A stretch of DNA of 47,402 bases from Phaeoceros laevis (taxonomy: Eukaryota > Anthocerotophyta > Anthocerotopsida > Notothyladales), in assembly GCA_049999765.1 (NCBI GenBank), contig JBNGIQ010009264.1, positions 1 to 47,402 on the forward strand, written 5' to 3'. The position numbers and the translations under genes are program-made. Position 1 is the first letter of the stretch. The number at the start of each line of letters is the position of its first letter. The notes beneath the pieces are model-generated. The model ran no database searches. It had not been told where the DNA came from and saw only the letters and a list, made by a program, of their open reading frames with translations. Of the stretch, positions 21,102 to 31,759 are shown piece by piece.

Positions 21102-22755
21102 TCATTCCGCTTTGGTTCTTCGGGGCTTCTTCGGTTTCTTGGGAGTTGAGGTCACATATTTGTGGACGTAGAAGTTTGCAAAGAGAACCAGTAGAGAGAT
21201 CATGTAGTAGAACAAGATCTGCCAGTGCCAATTGCAACCTTAGAAGTCTCACAAAACCAGCAAGACAAACAGAAACGAGTCACAAAACTGTTGTGGCAGC
21301 TCTGCAGCAACAGATGGAAGCATAGCTGTGCACAACAAACAATGAATTTTTGCCAGACGACAAACCTGGAACAAGAATCTTGGATATGGAGTATTTGTCT
21401 TCAAGTCGTACCAAGCTTGTACCATATTAATGACAAATTGTGTCATTTGGAGTTGAGTCAAGTACCTGTACAAGGAAAAATGAGAAAGGAAATTTGTGAA
21501 CAGATATAAGAGTAGTACAGCAACGTTCGCTCAGGATGGCTTACCTTCCCCAGAACAGGTACTTCCTGCGAGCCTTTTCGTTGCCCCTCAGAAGAGCAGA
21601 CACCAGATAATAGAAGTACATGAACACATGCACACCAGAATTCAAGGCAGCGGAGAAATATGCTGAGGGACAAGCAGATGACAGCTTGTCAGGGAATACT
21701 ATCTTACAAGAACTGAACCATAACAGCTGGCCATGATGTTTCCACATTCACGAACCACACATATCAAACGCATGTGCACTGGGCTCAGGCGTATAATGTG
21801 TAAAGCACATTAGGAAAGAAGAAAACCGCGGAGAACATACCGTCACCACCTGGTGCGTGGTGGGCAATGATCCACCATATGAGAGAAATCGAGTAGTGAT
21901 GGTAAACATGCAGCACACTGATCTGACGGGCATTCCGCTTCCAAATCATGATAACCTGCAGAACTCACCAACAGTCACTCTGTCAAATTCCTTCTGGTCT
22001 GATTCACGGCATCAAGCCACGAAAATATGCTTCGGAGGAATCCACCTCATGAACATCCAGGAATCATATGGCTTCAGAAGAGCAGAATACCGTGTCCAGG
22101 AACTCCAAGTACTTTGAAGCGTAGAACAAATACACAAGGCGTGCCATCTGCCCATAAAACACGTCATGCATGTTAGCTCCTCTGTCCCCGTTTGACAAGG
22201 AATTGGAGTACATCGAGCCGTCGACTTGCTATCAGCAACAAAAGAAAAGAGGAGTCCAATTAAAGGGCTGGAGAAGTAGGACTCACCGGAACCTGCTTCG
22301 GGTTGTATGCATTGCCCCAGAGAGAATACCTGAGAAACATCACCACCTCATAAGATGCTTGCTCTTAAAGGACACCTGACCAATCCATATCACCCTCGCG
22401 TGGAAGGCACTTACTTGGTTCTGATAGCCTCATAGACGATGCCAACACACATGTAGAGACTCAGAAGGAAGCAAGTGAGGTTGTGAATACACACTGCTGT
22501 TTGGAGGTAGAAAGGCTCCTTGACCCTGGGCTTCAGATCCTGCGACTTAATGCGGTACAGCCCTACCAGCACGAATATCAGATACAGGGAAGAGGCGACG
22601 AACACGGGCACAGGGCTGTCCACTCCAGGCAGCCCCTTGGTAGGCGGAGCGCTGGTCAGCTGCACACCAAAGGTGGCATTGAGGCCCCATTGGACCGCTG
22701 GAGTCAGCACACCGTCCAGAGCCTTGTAAGCGTGGTTCAAGGCTTCGACTGCCAT
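21102..22755 (-). CDS. ELO-family fatty acid elongase, PSE1/MpELO-like (polyunsaturated substrate likely)
   Basis: Seven exons on the minus strand: 22755-22415, 22329-22287, 22147-22091, 21955-21841, 21662-21545, 21465-21366 and 21218-21102. All phases agree and give 296 residues, the usual ELO length. Landmarks are TKGLPGVDSPVPV, LDLKP-like QDLKPRVKEPF, YSLWGNAYNPK, KYLEFLDTV, the histidine box HVYHH (163-167), SAALNSGVHVFMY and the final FYYMISLL helix. The tail PKKPKKPRRTKAE is Lys-rich, as expected for ER retention. ELO enzymes condense malonyl-CoA with acyl-CoA in the ER membrane. Those of mosses and liverworts lengthen C18 or C20 polyunsaturated acyl groups for arachidonate and EPA synthesis, and the landmark similarity suggests the same here. 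The chosen ATG at 22755 matches the length of these homologues; the frame runs further upstream without need. Confidence 0.92.
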
Positions 22756-24933
22756 TGCATGCGGCCCTCCCTTGCTACATAAACCCGAGAAAAACCTCAC
22801 AACACACTCGCAGCTCGCTGCTAAAACCAGACGTGGCCTGGAAAAGGCGCCTTGCAACAGGCGTGGTCAGCGTGACAGATAACGATTTCCTGACAGTGAT
22901 AGAATGCCCGAGGCCGGAAAGGGCCCAATTTCGAAAGGGCCCGACTCTGGAAAGCCCGCAAGGCTCAGTCCAGTAGTGATAGACCACCGTTGGTGAAAAG
23001 ATCCTTTGCCTCAAGAAGGGATTCGTCACGACCACATTTTGACGGGATGTCCAGAGAGGCATTGTCGTCTGGCAACGGTGGAATGTCAGAACGCCCTGAC
23101 GCTTGTCACTGTGGCAGTTTCCGTATAGTCAAGGCACGGTCCTAATTTGTAGTGAACTTTTACTTGGTCAAGGCCCTCCTATTCAGTCAAGTATGTTGCC
23201 TACATCACCGAAATGCTCGGGTGCATGGACCAATTTGGAATAGCCAACTGTCGTCTGACGACACCTTACATGTACACTCTGCCCTGAGAATCACCTACAG
23301 CAAGAAGGATGGCTAGTCAGGAAGGGGGGCACCCTCGGCGGAGAAATGGGTGGAACTCCTTCCCCACACTCCTCCTGCTACATGAATGTGATCGTTTATG
23401 CGTGCATGGTTGACCGGGCAACTTGAATGGTCTTTTCTTCAGAGCTGACAATTTCTGGCAGAAAGCAGTACTCGTCCTGCCTCAGCTGTCCTGCCATCAC
23501 AACCAAGTCTCAGCAGCACCTGTCAGTATCTTGTACACGTGACTCAGAGCTCAGTCATACGGCACCTCTGCGAGATAAAACTTGATCACAAGAGCACCAC
23601 CCAAAACCACACCAGGTGTGAGCACCCTTCTCCAACTCCAGTAACCTAGCCTGGGCGTCAGGTTCGAGTGCTGCTGACTGAGGCTCAAACAACGCTTTAC
23701 TGAACATTAGCATCCCCCTTCAGCAATTGTCATCCTGTACCTGCTGGTTGGAGAGAAACAAGTCACTCTAACATATATTGGCATGCACGACTCTTCGCCT
23801 GCCCTCAGGATTAAAGTGGAAGTCAGTCCAGTTTACAACATGGTCCCAACCAGAACACCCAGGGCTGCTTTCTATGTTATCAATGCTGGAAATGAACTGG
23901 GGAGGGCCATCACTCACCCCGGACACCCATTAGTAGTCACAAAAATGAAATCTGAAAAACTCACCTGACTGAAGGGCTTGAACAATGGCAGGATTCTGCC
24001 AGGAACCTTGTCCACGCTCCTCATGGCATTTATCTAACAAATGTGTCTTGTCAGCAAAAGCCATCAGACAAAGTACATTGGAGCATGGCAATCAATCTGT
24101 GCAAACTACAAACTTACTCAGCACGGAGCACTCGGATAGGGCTTGGTCACCTTCCGAACTTTGCCGAGTAACTGCTGTTGGAACTCTCCAACAGTGAGGC
24201 TTGATGTGATGAACACTAGGAACTCTCCTGATTATTTCAACAATATCGTCAATTCGGTCTGGTCGGCCAGGTGTAGAAACAGTTAGGTTTCAATAAGGTG
24301 TGAAGAACAACTGAAGCAACTCACTGGCATGCCTTTGGTGCATGATGTAGTACCTGATCTCCACCAAGTGCAATGCGGGCGCACACCAGACGGGTGAAAG
24401 CCATAGGTTGGTCACGTGTAACCGTAGGTGGGGTAACCAGCGAGCGCAAATGCTGCATGATCTTCCTTTTTCGAAGCCATTCATCAATCAAACTCATCAG
24501 CAATTCCCATCAGCTAGAATCATCGTCCTAAATCAAGTAGCAAGCCCTACTCTAAGTCCGACGCCACACCGTTAGTCCGCAGACAAGATCAGAATCATCA
24601 GATACGAACGGGGCGTGCGGTATCCTACGTTCTTCGATCCAGAAATCTCAGCTTCCGAAGGGTTGGCAATAACAGATGCGTCCTACCGCCAGACTACTCA
24701 CCTTCGCCCTTTGGCATCTTCGTATAGTATGTCCTTAAAAATAGCTTTCCACTTGCGCAAACATTGACTCTGCACGTTTTCCGAGTGCCTGAATGGAACG
24801 GGAGCTAAATATAGTGGCCCGTTCTGCCTACGTACATGTCGTACTACTGTAAGATAATTAGGGAAGACCAGCAGCTCACCGGCAACCAGAACCAGGCCTT
24901 CGAGCTATTTTGCTATCCTCCTCTAGAGATGAG
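22756..24933. promoter_or_regulatory. 2.2 kb 5' region between the elongase (-) and the MTP gene (+), containing a tentative small gene
   Basis: Just upstream of the elongase, near 22920-22945, the hexamer GGGCCC-type sequence GAAAGGGCCC occurs twice, resembling plant site II/GGGCC promoter elements (inference). Apart from the tentative small spliced gene listed separately I see no coding sequence. Confidence 0.4.
23833..24717 (-). CDS. Tentative tiny four-exon gene (about 57 residues)
   Basis: This is a low-confidence model. Minus-strand segments 24717-24702, 24174-24118, 24033-23965 and 23864-23833 have good GT donors (GTGAGT, GTAAGT, GTGAGT) and AG acceptors, and every junction is phase 1. 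The product starts MPKGE, has a central ECSVLNKCHEERG segment with two Cys, and ends in a hydrophobic ALGVLVGTML. I do not recognise it. A separate open stretch at 24503-24360 on the same strand (MSLIDEWLRKRKIMQHLR) could instead be an exon. The consistent strong donors on one strand are the main reason to suspect a gene between the elongase and MTP. Confidence 0.25.
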
Positions 24934-26424
24934 ATGGGCGATTTGAATCGCCCGCTGCTTCAGGACCTGTCAATGGGGGATGGAGCGTCGGGATACCGAG
25001 TTCATGGGAGACCATGGTCAGGGGCTAAGGGTTTGAAGGAATCCGGTGTGACAGGAACACAAACTGAAAACAAGAGCTTCTGGCCTTCGTCGGAAGATGA
25101 TTTGGAGCGCCCGCTGCTTCAGGACTCTTCAGTTTTGGTAGGAGGCCATGCACCGCCGGGCTCTGGCGGGCTACCAGATTCGAGGCACTTTGCAGTGCCA
25201 GTGGCAGAAGATTTGAAGCAGTCCTGTGCAACAAAATGTGGATTGACAAGTTCAAGTGACAACGAGGACAGGTCACAGGCCGCAAGCAAGCTCAGTAAAG
25301 CCGTGGTATTCTGCTTGGTGTTTATGGTTGTGGAAGTTGTTGGTGGATTATGGGCCAACAGTTTGGCAATACTAACCGACGCTGCACATCTGCTTTCTGA
25401 TGTTGCTGGCTTTGCGATCTCCCTGTTCGCTATCTGGGCAGCAAGTTGGGAGGCAACACCTCGGCGATCTTATGGATACTATAGGCTGGAGATACTTGGT
25501 GCACTGCTGTCTATTCAAATCATATGGCTCATAACAGGTATTTTGGTGTATGAAGCCATTGACAGGCTTCTTCATGATTCTGATCCTGTCAATGGGAAGC
25601 TCATGTTCTGTATTGCAGCAGTCGGGTTCCTTGTGAACTTGGCCTTGGCTTTTCTACTCGATCATGGTCATAGCCACGGACACAGCCATGCTGAGTCTGG
25701 TTCCCATGGTTTTGGTCACAGTCACAGCCACAGTCATGGTGTGGGCAGTGGAAAGGAGAAGCATAGTCATGGGGATCACGAAGGTCACGATCATGGCAGC
25801 CACCATGGTCACGACCATAGTCACAGTCATACACTGCAGCAGGATAGTACTACTGATGAGGGCCATGGCCACACCCATGTACCTGTTCAGGGTGCTTGTG
25901 TGCCCTTGACTACGAAAGATGGGGTTCAGACCTGCACAACTATCAAAGTGGATCAGGATGTTGAACACGAAGGGAGTCCGGGAAACATAAATGTTCGGGG
26001 TGCTTACCTGCATGTTCTGGGGGACCTAATCCAGAGTATTGGAGTTATGATAGCTGGAGCAATCATCTGGTACAACCCTAATTGGCAAACTGTAGACCTT
26101 CTCTGTACCCTTCTTTTCTCGTTACTTGTCCTGGCAACAACAATCAGAATGCTCAGGGACATTGTTGAGGTGCTGATGGAGAGTACACCACGCGAAATCG
26201 ATGCGACAAAGCTAGAGAAAGGTATCATGGACATTCCAGATGTGGTCGCAGTGCACGAGCTTCACATATGGGCCATCACAGTTGGGAAAACTCTGCTGGC
26301 CTGCCATGTCATGATCAAACCAGGGGCTAACTACGCAGCTGTTCTGGACAGGGTAGTGCAGTATTGCGAAAGAGACTTCAAGATTAGTCATGTCACTGTG
26401 CAGATTGAAGTGGGTCCATGTTAG
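24934..26424 (+). CDS. MTP1: MTP1-like cation diffusion facilitator (vacuolar zinc/H+ antiporter)
   Basis: A single exon of 496 residues from the ATG at 24934 (a longer frame would need a TTG start). Six membrane segments of the CDF family are visible, beginning [16 protein letters not shown]. The two zinc-binding HxxxD pairs are intact: H152/D156 in [10 protein letters not shown] and H360/D364 in [10 protein letters not shown]. Between segments 4 and 5 is a large histidine-rich loop (about 243-316) made of [13 protein letters not shown] and [13 protein letters not shown] runs, the hallmark of Zn-CDF proteins. The cytoplasmic C-terminal domain has [15 protein letters not shown] and ends in VGPC. 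The N-terminus has two similar RPLLQD motifs. It probably loads Zn into the vacuole, and the lack of introns is normal for plant MTP1. The exact paralogue (MTP1 to MTP4) is not certain. Confidence 0.9.
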   Translation: MGDLNRPLLQDLSMGDGASGYRVHGRPWSGAKGLKESGVTGTQTENKSFWPSSEDDLERPLLQDSSVLVGGHAPPGSGGLPDSRHFAVPVAEDLKQSCATKCGLTSSSDNEDRSQAASKLSKAVVFCLVFMVVEVVGGLWANSLAILTDAAHLLSDVAGFAISLFAIWAASWEATPRRSYGYYRLEILGALLSIQIIWLITGILVYEAIDRLLHDSDPVNGKLMFCIAAVGFLVNLALAFLLDHGHSHGHSHAESGSHGFGHSHSHSHGVGSGKEKHSHGDHEGHDHGSHHGHDHSHSHTLQQDSTTDEGHGHTHVPVQGACVPLTTKDGVQTCTTIKVDQDVEHEGSPGNINVRGAYLHVLGDLIQSIGVMIAGAIIWYNPNWQTVDLLCTLLFSLLVLATTIRMLRDIVEVLMESTPREIDATKLEKGIMDIPDVVAVHELHIWAITVGKTLLACHVMIKPGANYAAVLDRVVQYCERDFKISHVTVQIEVGPC

Positions 26425-28179
26425 TGCAAACGAAAGCTATGTTTACTACGTTGGATCCAGTAGCTTCGTATTGTAGAAACTTTCTCATTCTCCAAATCCT
26501 TGGAAGCCTGAGGGAAGTAGAATCAGCGTGAGGGATATTACTCGATGTTTGGCCAAATGGCAATATTGTTGCTTTGGATCTTGTAGAGCGAACCCCGGGT
26601 GTTGTCCAGTGTCCACTAAGTCTGCTGAATTTGGCACAATAATTGCGTCGAATCTTATATAGGACATTTAAATTTTGTATAGCAGAGCTTAATCTACCCA
26701 TTCCAACTTCTTGTGGGAAGGCGAGGTATTCTTTGGTTGCTGAGATTTTTGAAGAATGAGCTCCACAGTTTTCAAGGTTGCTCCAATTGTGATCACGAAC
26801 CGCGTAGACTGGTGTGTTAAATCGGTGGCTGTACATGCAAGTATGCGGTGAGGTGTCTTGTCGGCATGCTGTCATCTTGTCTCACGTTTAAGTCATCCGA
26901 GAGTCCGATACCCGTGTCCGTTGGCCGGGATGTCACGTAGCGAATCCTTTTTTGTCCATAGAAATTGCGTGACAAAGAAGGAACTTTACAAGGCTTTTGG
27001 GCCGCAGTACGTAGCCTCAAGGCTGGAGTCCCCTTTGCCCAATTGTCAGGTCAGAAGTGGCTGCCAGGAATTCAATTGTCAGGTCAGAAGTGGCTGCCAG
27101 GAATTCAATTGTCTCACGCAAAGTCACCAAAAAAATAAGTCAATTGTCTCACGCATGACGCATGCCCAGGACGTGACGCATGATTTTACACCATGCGCGG
27201 ATGTACTTTTGCCGCCCATGCGTGGGACCACTGTGGCGTCCATAAGGAACGGGCTGTTTGCACCGCAACCGGATGCTCACGGTTTAGGGCTTACTTGCTG
27301 TTTGCCACCGCCTGATGCCTGGAAGCACTCGTCTCCGACTGGAGCGCCTTTGTCCCAAGGTTCACCACTGCATTCCAACCAGACCCGAAAGGCGGTCGCA
27401 TAGTGCGGCTACTCTGGACCGGGCCCAAAAATAGGGCGATTTTTCATTTTTGGACAACCCGTTAGAAATGTAACGGGGCTTTTTTAGTGAGGTCTACATT
27501 TTTTTATGACAAGTGACCGCGTGCCCACGGTGTTCCATAGACGTGGCGTCACGGATGCGCGCATACGCTCGTGTAACCCCATTTCATCCACCGTGCGACC
27601 GGGTCACTTCCGTGTACCCCTCCTTACCCGGCACTCCCAAGCGGGTTTTGCATAGAAAAACAAATGCCCGGGACGGTGCACAGGCAGCACAGCCTTATTA
27701 GCCCAGGATGAGGCACAGGAAGTCGTGTCGGCTTGACATCGGCTAGACAAGTTCGCCGTGTGGTGGGCATCTGAAAAGTTTCGTATTCTTGATTCCTTCA
27801 GGTACTGCTTCCGAATTCTCGGATCGGCTAGATCTTGACAGATGCGTCACAGGAGGACCTGCGAAGCACAGAAGAAAAGACCACGTGTCATGTCTCCGGC
27901 AATGGAGGACGTTTGCATGTTGGCAACTTCGAAGTTCCTGAATACAAACTGTATTGAACCAACATAATCACCTACTTTTTGATAGTGAAGTAACATAATC
28001 ATTCAGCGCCCTCTTTATCATTTGGACTCCCTGAGTCCCACATACATCGATCCTTGTACCTTTCACGAGGATGCTACTGTTGGAAGCTCAGGGCATTTTG
28101 AGCTACCTTGACCGCATGGCACGTTGCAATTCTTAGTGACATGCTGGAAAGTCTTACTCTATTTCGAGTTTGTGGTTTC
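26425..28179. other. 1.75 kb between convergent MTP and PPR genes, with local repeats
   Basis: Besides the two 3' UTRs this stretch holds a 33-bp tandem duplication (27041-27106), two copies of CAATTGTCTCACGCA shortly after it, and a 7-bp-stem hairpin at 27458-27477. A 181-codon open frame at 26858-27403 spans the repeats but looks non-coding. The texture suggests a decayed repeat or mobile-element remnant, but I cannot assign a family. Confidence 0.4.
27041..27106. repeat. Perfect 33-bp tandem duplication
   Basis: Bases 27041-27073 and 27074-27106 are identical. The first seven bases of the unit (AATTGTC) start a third, diverging copy at 27107. Confidence 0.9.
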
Positions 28180-30933
28180 TCAGATGGACACACTAATTTG
28201 TGTGGGTGAAGTACGACTATTCAGCTCAACACTTAGTTTCGCTAACAGAACATGTACCTGCTCTTGTCGTTGGTGCTCGCAACCCCCCACCACAAATGCA
28301 TGGACTTCGTGCTCATGCTCAATCCAGCTCTGACCAGGTTTCTTCCATGCACCTGCATTTTGCCTCAAGTCATCCACCTCTTGTGCACAGTCCCACAAGC
28401 CAGCCTGGGCATATACATTTGACATCACAATATATGGAGCAGCACATGTCTGCTCTAACTGAACTGCCCTGTCGAAGGCGTGTCTTGCTAGTGCAACGTT
28501 TCCGTGCATCCTACAGGCACCCAGTAAGCACAACCACGTGGAGAAATCTGGCTCCAACTGCATTTGTCTCAGCAAATCTTGCACAATAGTGAACTTTCCT
28601 GCACGACCAAGAAGGTCCACCATGCTAGCATAATGCTCTGTTGCGGGGGTTATACCATGAGCCCTGCTCATGGCTTCGAAGTACTCAACACCTTTGTCCA
28701 CCCTGCCTGCATGACTGCATACACTAAGGAGCAGAAGAAACGTGACACTGTTCGGCTCAACACCTTGCACCTGCATTTTATCGTAACACTGAAAGCTCCT
28801 CTCTGAGTCCCCTTGTCGGACGTAACCAGCAATTAAGGCATTCCACGTTGTAACGTCGGTTTGGTGGAGAGCATCAATTGTATCCTGAGCATCCTCCATC
28901 CTTGCACATTTCCCATATGTACTTATTAAAGTGGTTGCCAAAAGTGGACCCAATTTTTCTGTGGTCGACAAAAGCTTCCTATGGATCGTTACACATAAAT
29001 CCAGGGCTCCTGTTTGTCCACATGCTTGCAAGACAGACACAAATGTAGCATCGTTTGGGCTCACACCTTCCATTAACATTTGTCCATACAGCTGCAAAGC
29101 CTTGTCCCCTTCTCCCTGCTGAGCATATGCAGTGAGCATTGCGGTCCATGTTACCACGTTATGCTGCGAAAACCCTTGAAACACATTCTCTGCATCGATA
29201 ATGCTCCCGCACTTGCCGTAAAGATTAATGAGGGTGCTACCAACAAATATGTCTGACTTGTAACCCCATCGCCAAGCTTCAGTATGCATAGCTTTCCCAA
29301 TTCCCAGTGACTTCAGTTTTACCGCTTGCCCATCCATGACAACAAAGCTTTCCTTCTCTGAAACGCTGGCACAGGCTTGAAGGGCACTGACAAAGGTCCG
29401 TTCATCCGGACTGACACCTTCCAATGACAAACTTTGATACAACAACAAGGCCGTGTCTCCGTCTCCTTCCTGAACATGTGCAGCAAGCATAGAATTCCAC
29501 GACACTATGTCCCGGTGCACCAACCTGTCAAACTCACTCTGAGCATCTCTGATGCTACCACAATTGCCGTACAGATTGACAAGAGAGTTTCCAACAAAGG
29601 CGTCAGAAATGTATCCTCGCCTTTGAGCTTCATCATGTAATACCTTTCCTTGTTGAAGAGGCTCCAGTTTTAGCAGTTGCCCATCTAACACAACAGCTTT
29701 TTCTCCTTCAGCACAGGCCCCACAAGCTTGGAGCACACTAACAAATGAGCGATCATCTGGGTCCATGGAATCTTCCACCATCTGCTTGTATAACGGCAAA
29801 GCTTTCTCAGGTTGGCCTTGCTGCACGCATGCTGTGAGCATTGAATTCCATGACACCACATCAGGGTGCGACAGAGAATCGAACAAATTTTGTGCATCCA
29901 GGATGCTCCCGCACTTCCCATAGATGTCCACTAGGGCATTGCCAACAAACACATCTGATTCACAGCCCCATCTCCGAGCTTCAGCATGTACTGACTTTAC
30001 CTTCTGCAGAGACTCTGTTTTGATGTATTGCCCGTTGATAAGAGATATATCTTCGTCATCTGCAAGGCTGCCACATCCTTGGATCACACTGACGAAAGTT
30101 CGGCAACCTGGAGTACACTCTTCTTCTTGCATTTTATGATACAGCTGTAAAGCGTTTCGTCCTTGGCCTTGCTGAGCATATCCTGCAAGCATCGCATTCC
30201 ACAACACCAGGTCCTTCTGCAGTAACACATCAAACACAATCTGAGCCTCCGGAAGGCTTTGGCATTGTGCATACATGTGGACCAGACATGTGCTGACAAA
30301 CAAGTCGGTCTTTAAGCCATATTTAACAATCTCAACGTGAATACGCCTGCCCTGTTCGATGTCAGGGATGCTGGCACAAGCTTTGAGTAGACTGACAAAA
30401 GTATAGCTGTTTGGGTGCACACCCTCCCCCTCCATACACCGAAACAATCTCAGGGCCTCATGATACTTTCCAGCCTGGACATGGCCAGAAATCACCGCTG
30501 TCCACGAGACAACAGATCTGCTTGGCAATAGCTGGAACACATGGAGCGCATATTCAAGACCTCCACACTTGACAAATGAGTTCACCACAGATTCACCAAG
30601 AAATCTGGTGGCCTCGAGGCCGTGGTTGACCAAATGGGCATGCACGCGCCTTGCATGATCAAGGGACTTCCTTTTGGTGCATCCCTTTAGAAGAGACCTG
30701 TACACATCCACAGAAGGAATAGTGCCTTGATCGTCCATGCGGACAAGGCCATCGAGGGCCCTGTCCAGATTGCCCTCCTTGCAAAGGCCTCCAATCTCAT
30801 CATCTAAGGGCTCGAGGGACCTGCGAGACGAAGCCCCCTGCAGTCCTCCCAACCGGCACTGTAGCCGAGAAAGATAGGTAGTTGCCTGAGCATTCAACCG
30901 CAAACGCTTCCCATAACGCAGTCTCACGAACAT
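28180..30933 (-). CDS. Large intronless PLS-class PPR protein with three repeated insertions, no DYW domain (paralogue)
   Basis: 917 residues in one exon, ATG at 30933. The N-terminus (MFVRLRYGKRLRLNAQ) is basic and free of acids, typical of a mitochondrial presequence. PPR repeats of P-L-S type fill the protein (VYRSLLKGCTKRKSL, WTAVISGHVQAG, DIYGKCGSILDAQ). Three L-type motifs carry an insertion before the SLxxGKxxH helix, near residues 292, 408 and 525 (for example EKAVVLDGQLLKLE), spaced about 117 residues apart. The E motifs end in KKPGQSWIEHEHEVHAFVVGG followed by about 35 residues, with no HxE or CxxC site. It matches the gene at 12830-15604 along its whole length, including the insertions, so the two are duplicates now in opposite orientation. 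Role: organelle RNA binding, probably editing-site or other transcript recognition. Confidence 0.85.
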   Translation of the reverse strand: MFVRLRYGKRLRLNAQATTYLSRLQCRLGGLQGASSRRSLEPLDDEIGGLCKEGNLDRALDGLVRMDDQGTIPSVDVYRSLLKGCTKRKSLDHARRVHAHLVNHGLEATRFLGESVVNSFVKCGGLEYALHVFQLLPSRSVVSWTAVISGHVQAGKYHEALRLFRCMEGEGVHPNSYTFVSLLKACASIPDIEQGRRIHVEIVKYGLKTDLFVSTCLVHMYAQCQSLPEAQIVFDVLLQKDLVLWNAMLAGYAQQGQGRNALQLYHKMQEEECTPGCRTFVSVIQGCGSLADDEDISLINGQYIKTESLQKVKSVHAEARRWGCESDVFVGNALVDIYGKCGSILDAQNLFDSLSHPDVVSWNSMLTACVQQGQPEKALPLYKQMVEDSMDPDDRSFVSVLQACGACAEGEKAVVLDGQLLKLEPLQQGKVLHDEAQRRGYISDAFVGNSLVNLYGNCGSIRDAQSEFDRLVHRDIVSWNSMLAAHVQEGDGDTALLLYQSLSLEGVSPDERTFVSALQACASVSEKESFVVMDGQAVKLKSLGIGKAMHTEAWRWGYKSDIFVGSTLINLYGKCGSIIDAENVFQGFSQHNVVTWTAMLTAYAQQGEGDKALQLYGQMLMEGVSPNDATFVSVLQACGQTGALDLCVTIHRKLLSTTEKLGPLLATTLISTYGKCARMEDAQDTIDALHQTDVTTWNALIAGYVRQGDSERSFQCYDKMQVQGVEPNSVTFLLLLSVCSHAGRVDKGVEYFEAMSRAHGITPATEHYASMVDLLGRAGKFTIVQDLLRQMQLEPDFSTWLCLLGACRMHGNVALARHAFDRAVQLEQTCAAPYIVMSNVYAQAGLWDCAQEVDDLRQNAGAWKKPGQSWIEHEHEVHAFVVGGCEHQRQEQVHVLLAKLSVELNSRTSPTQISVSI

Positions 30934-31144
30934 TCAAAATTGCTTGCACCAGAAAACACCAACCCCTTCGGGCACATCATTTGCGATTGACGACCGCTGA
31001 GTGCCTCTGCTACTGCGAAGAAACAAGACAGCCTCGTGAGCTGATGTATCGGAACTCAAGCTTGTCACAAGTCTGCTAGTTACAATTTGAACTCGAAGTG
31101 ACACAATTGCGCCTCCGCTCAGAGCATCGTGAGCCCTAAGCTCG
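30934..31144. promoter_or_regulatory. Compact bidirectional promoter (211 bp) between PPR (-) and RbfA (+)
   Basis: Only 211 bp separate the two start codons, so both promoters and 5' UTRs must share this piece. Both products appear to be organellar, and co-expression is therefore plausible (inference). Confidence 0.6.
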
Positions 31145-31759
31145 ATGATGACAGGTGCGATATCCAGGCTTGGAACAGTTGCTCGTCGTCCCTCGTCTTT
31201 GTTTGCGGAGCTTTGCCATTCAAGGTTTTTCTCCAAGGGTGCTGCATCAAGGTTTAACAAGGGGCCGTCCGTGAGGCAGAAGCGGATTGCTTCTCAGGTC
31301 CAGGAGGTGGTCTACCGGGCTCTGCAACAGGATACCGATTCTAGACAGTACTTGGACTTCTGTGGCTTCGAATTGGAGAGAGTAAGGAACCGCCCCCTCC
31401 GGTTGCAAACCCCGATTGCACATTTGCTGCGAATCAGAGGCTGCACCCGCTTTGCTGACAGACAAGTTGCTTGACAGGTTGAGATGAGTGCAGACTTGAG
31501 AAGAGCTTATGTGTTTTGGAAAGCAAACCCTGGACTGCAAGTCACTGCCGAGAAGAGGCTGAATCTCATGGGAAAGCGGTTGCGGAGTCTCGTGTTCTCT
31601 GAGCTTTGCCTGCCGTTTTCTCCATCTATTGCGTTCGTGGAAGACATTCCCAACCGCAGAGCACAAGAGGTGGAAGCCGTCCTGGACAGTCTTCGGGCAA
31701 CCGAGGCCTCTGAAGCTCAACCATCCCCGACCGACAACCCTGAGATGCAAACCGGCTAA
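31145..31759 (+). CDS. RBFA: Organellar ribosome-binding factor A (RbfA), probably mitochondrial
   Basis: Exons 31145-31381 and 31478-31759 join in phase 0, giving 172 residues. The N-terminus (MMTGAISRLGTVARRPSS, later FFSKGAASRFNKG) is Arg-rich without acids, pointing to the mitochondrion. The RbfA fold follows: RQKRIASQVQEVVYRAL, then VEMSADLRRAYVFWKANPG across the splice junction (bacterial RbfA has VEMSRDLAYAKVYV), then GKRLRSLVFSELCLPFSPSIAFVED. RbfA assists 30S-type small-subunit maturation. The intron is 96 bp and the join restores the most conserved motif, which supports the model. A plastid location is the alternative. Confidence 0.85.

Noticed and set aside
25660-25885. Regular short repeats resembling an array
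   Set aside because: They are the codons of the histidine-rich loop of the zinc transporter, not CRISPR or a satellite.
26858-27403. 181-codon open frame on the plus strand
   Set aside because: It spans the 33-bp tandem repeats, translates them as a duplicated QVRSGCQEFNC unit, and shows no family features.
27458-27477. CCCGTTA/TAACGGG hairpin followed by T-run, like a bacterial terminator
   Set aside because: The context is a plant nuclear genome and no transcript is known to end here; chance or repeat remnant.
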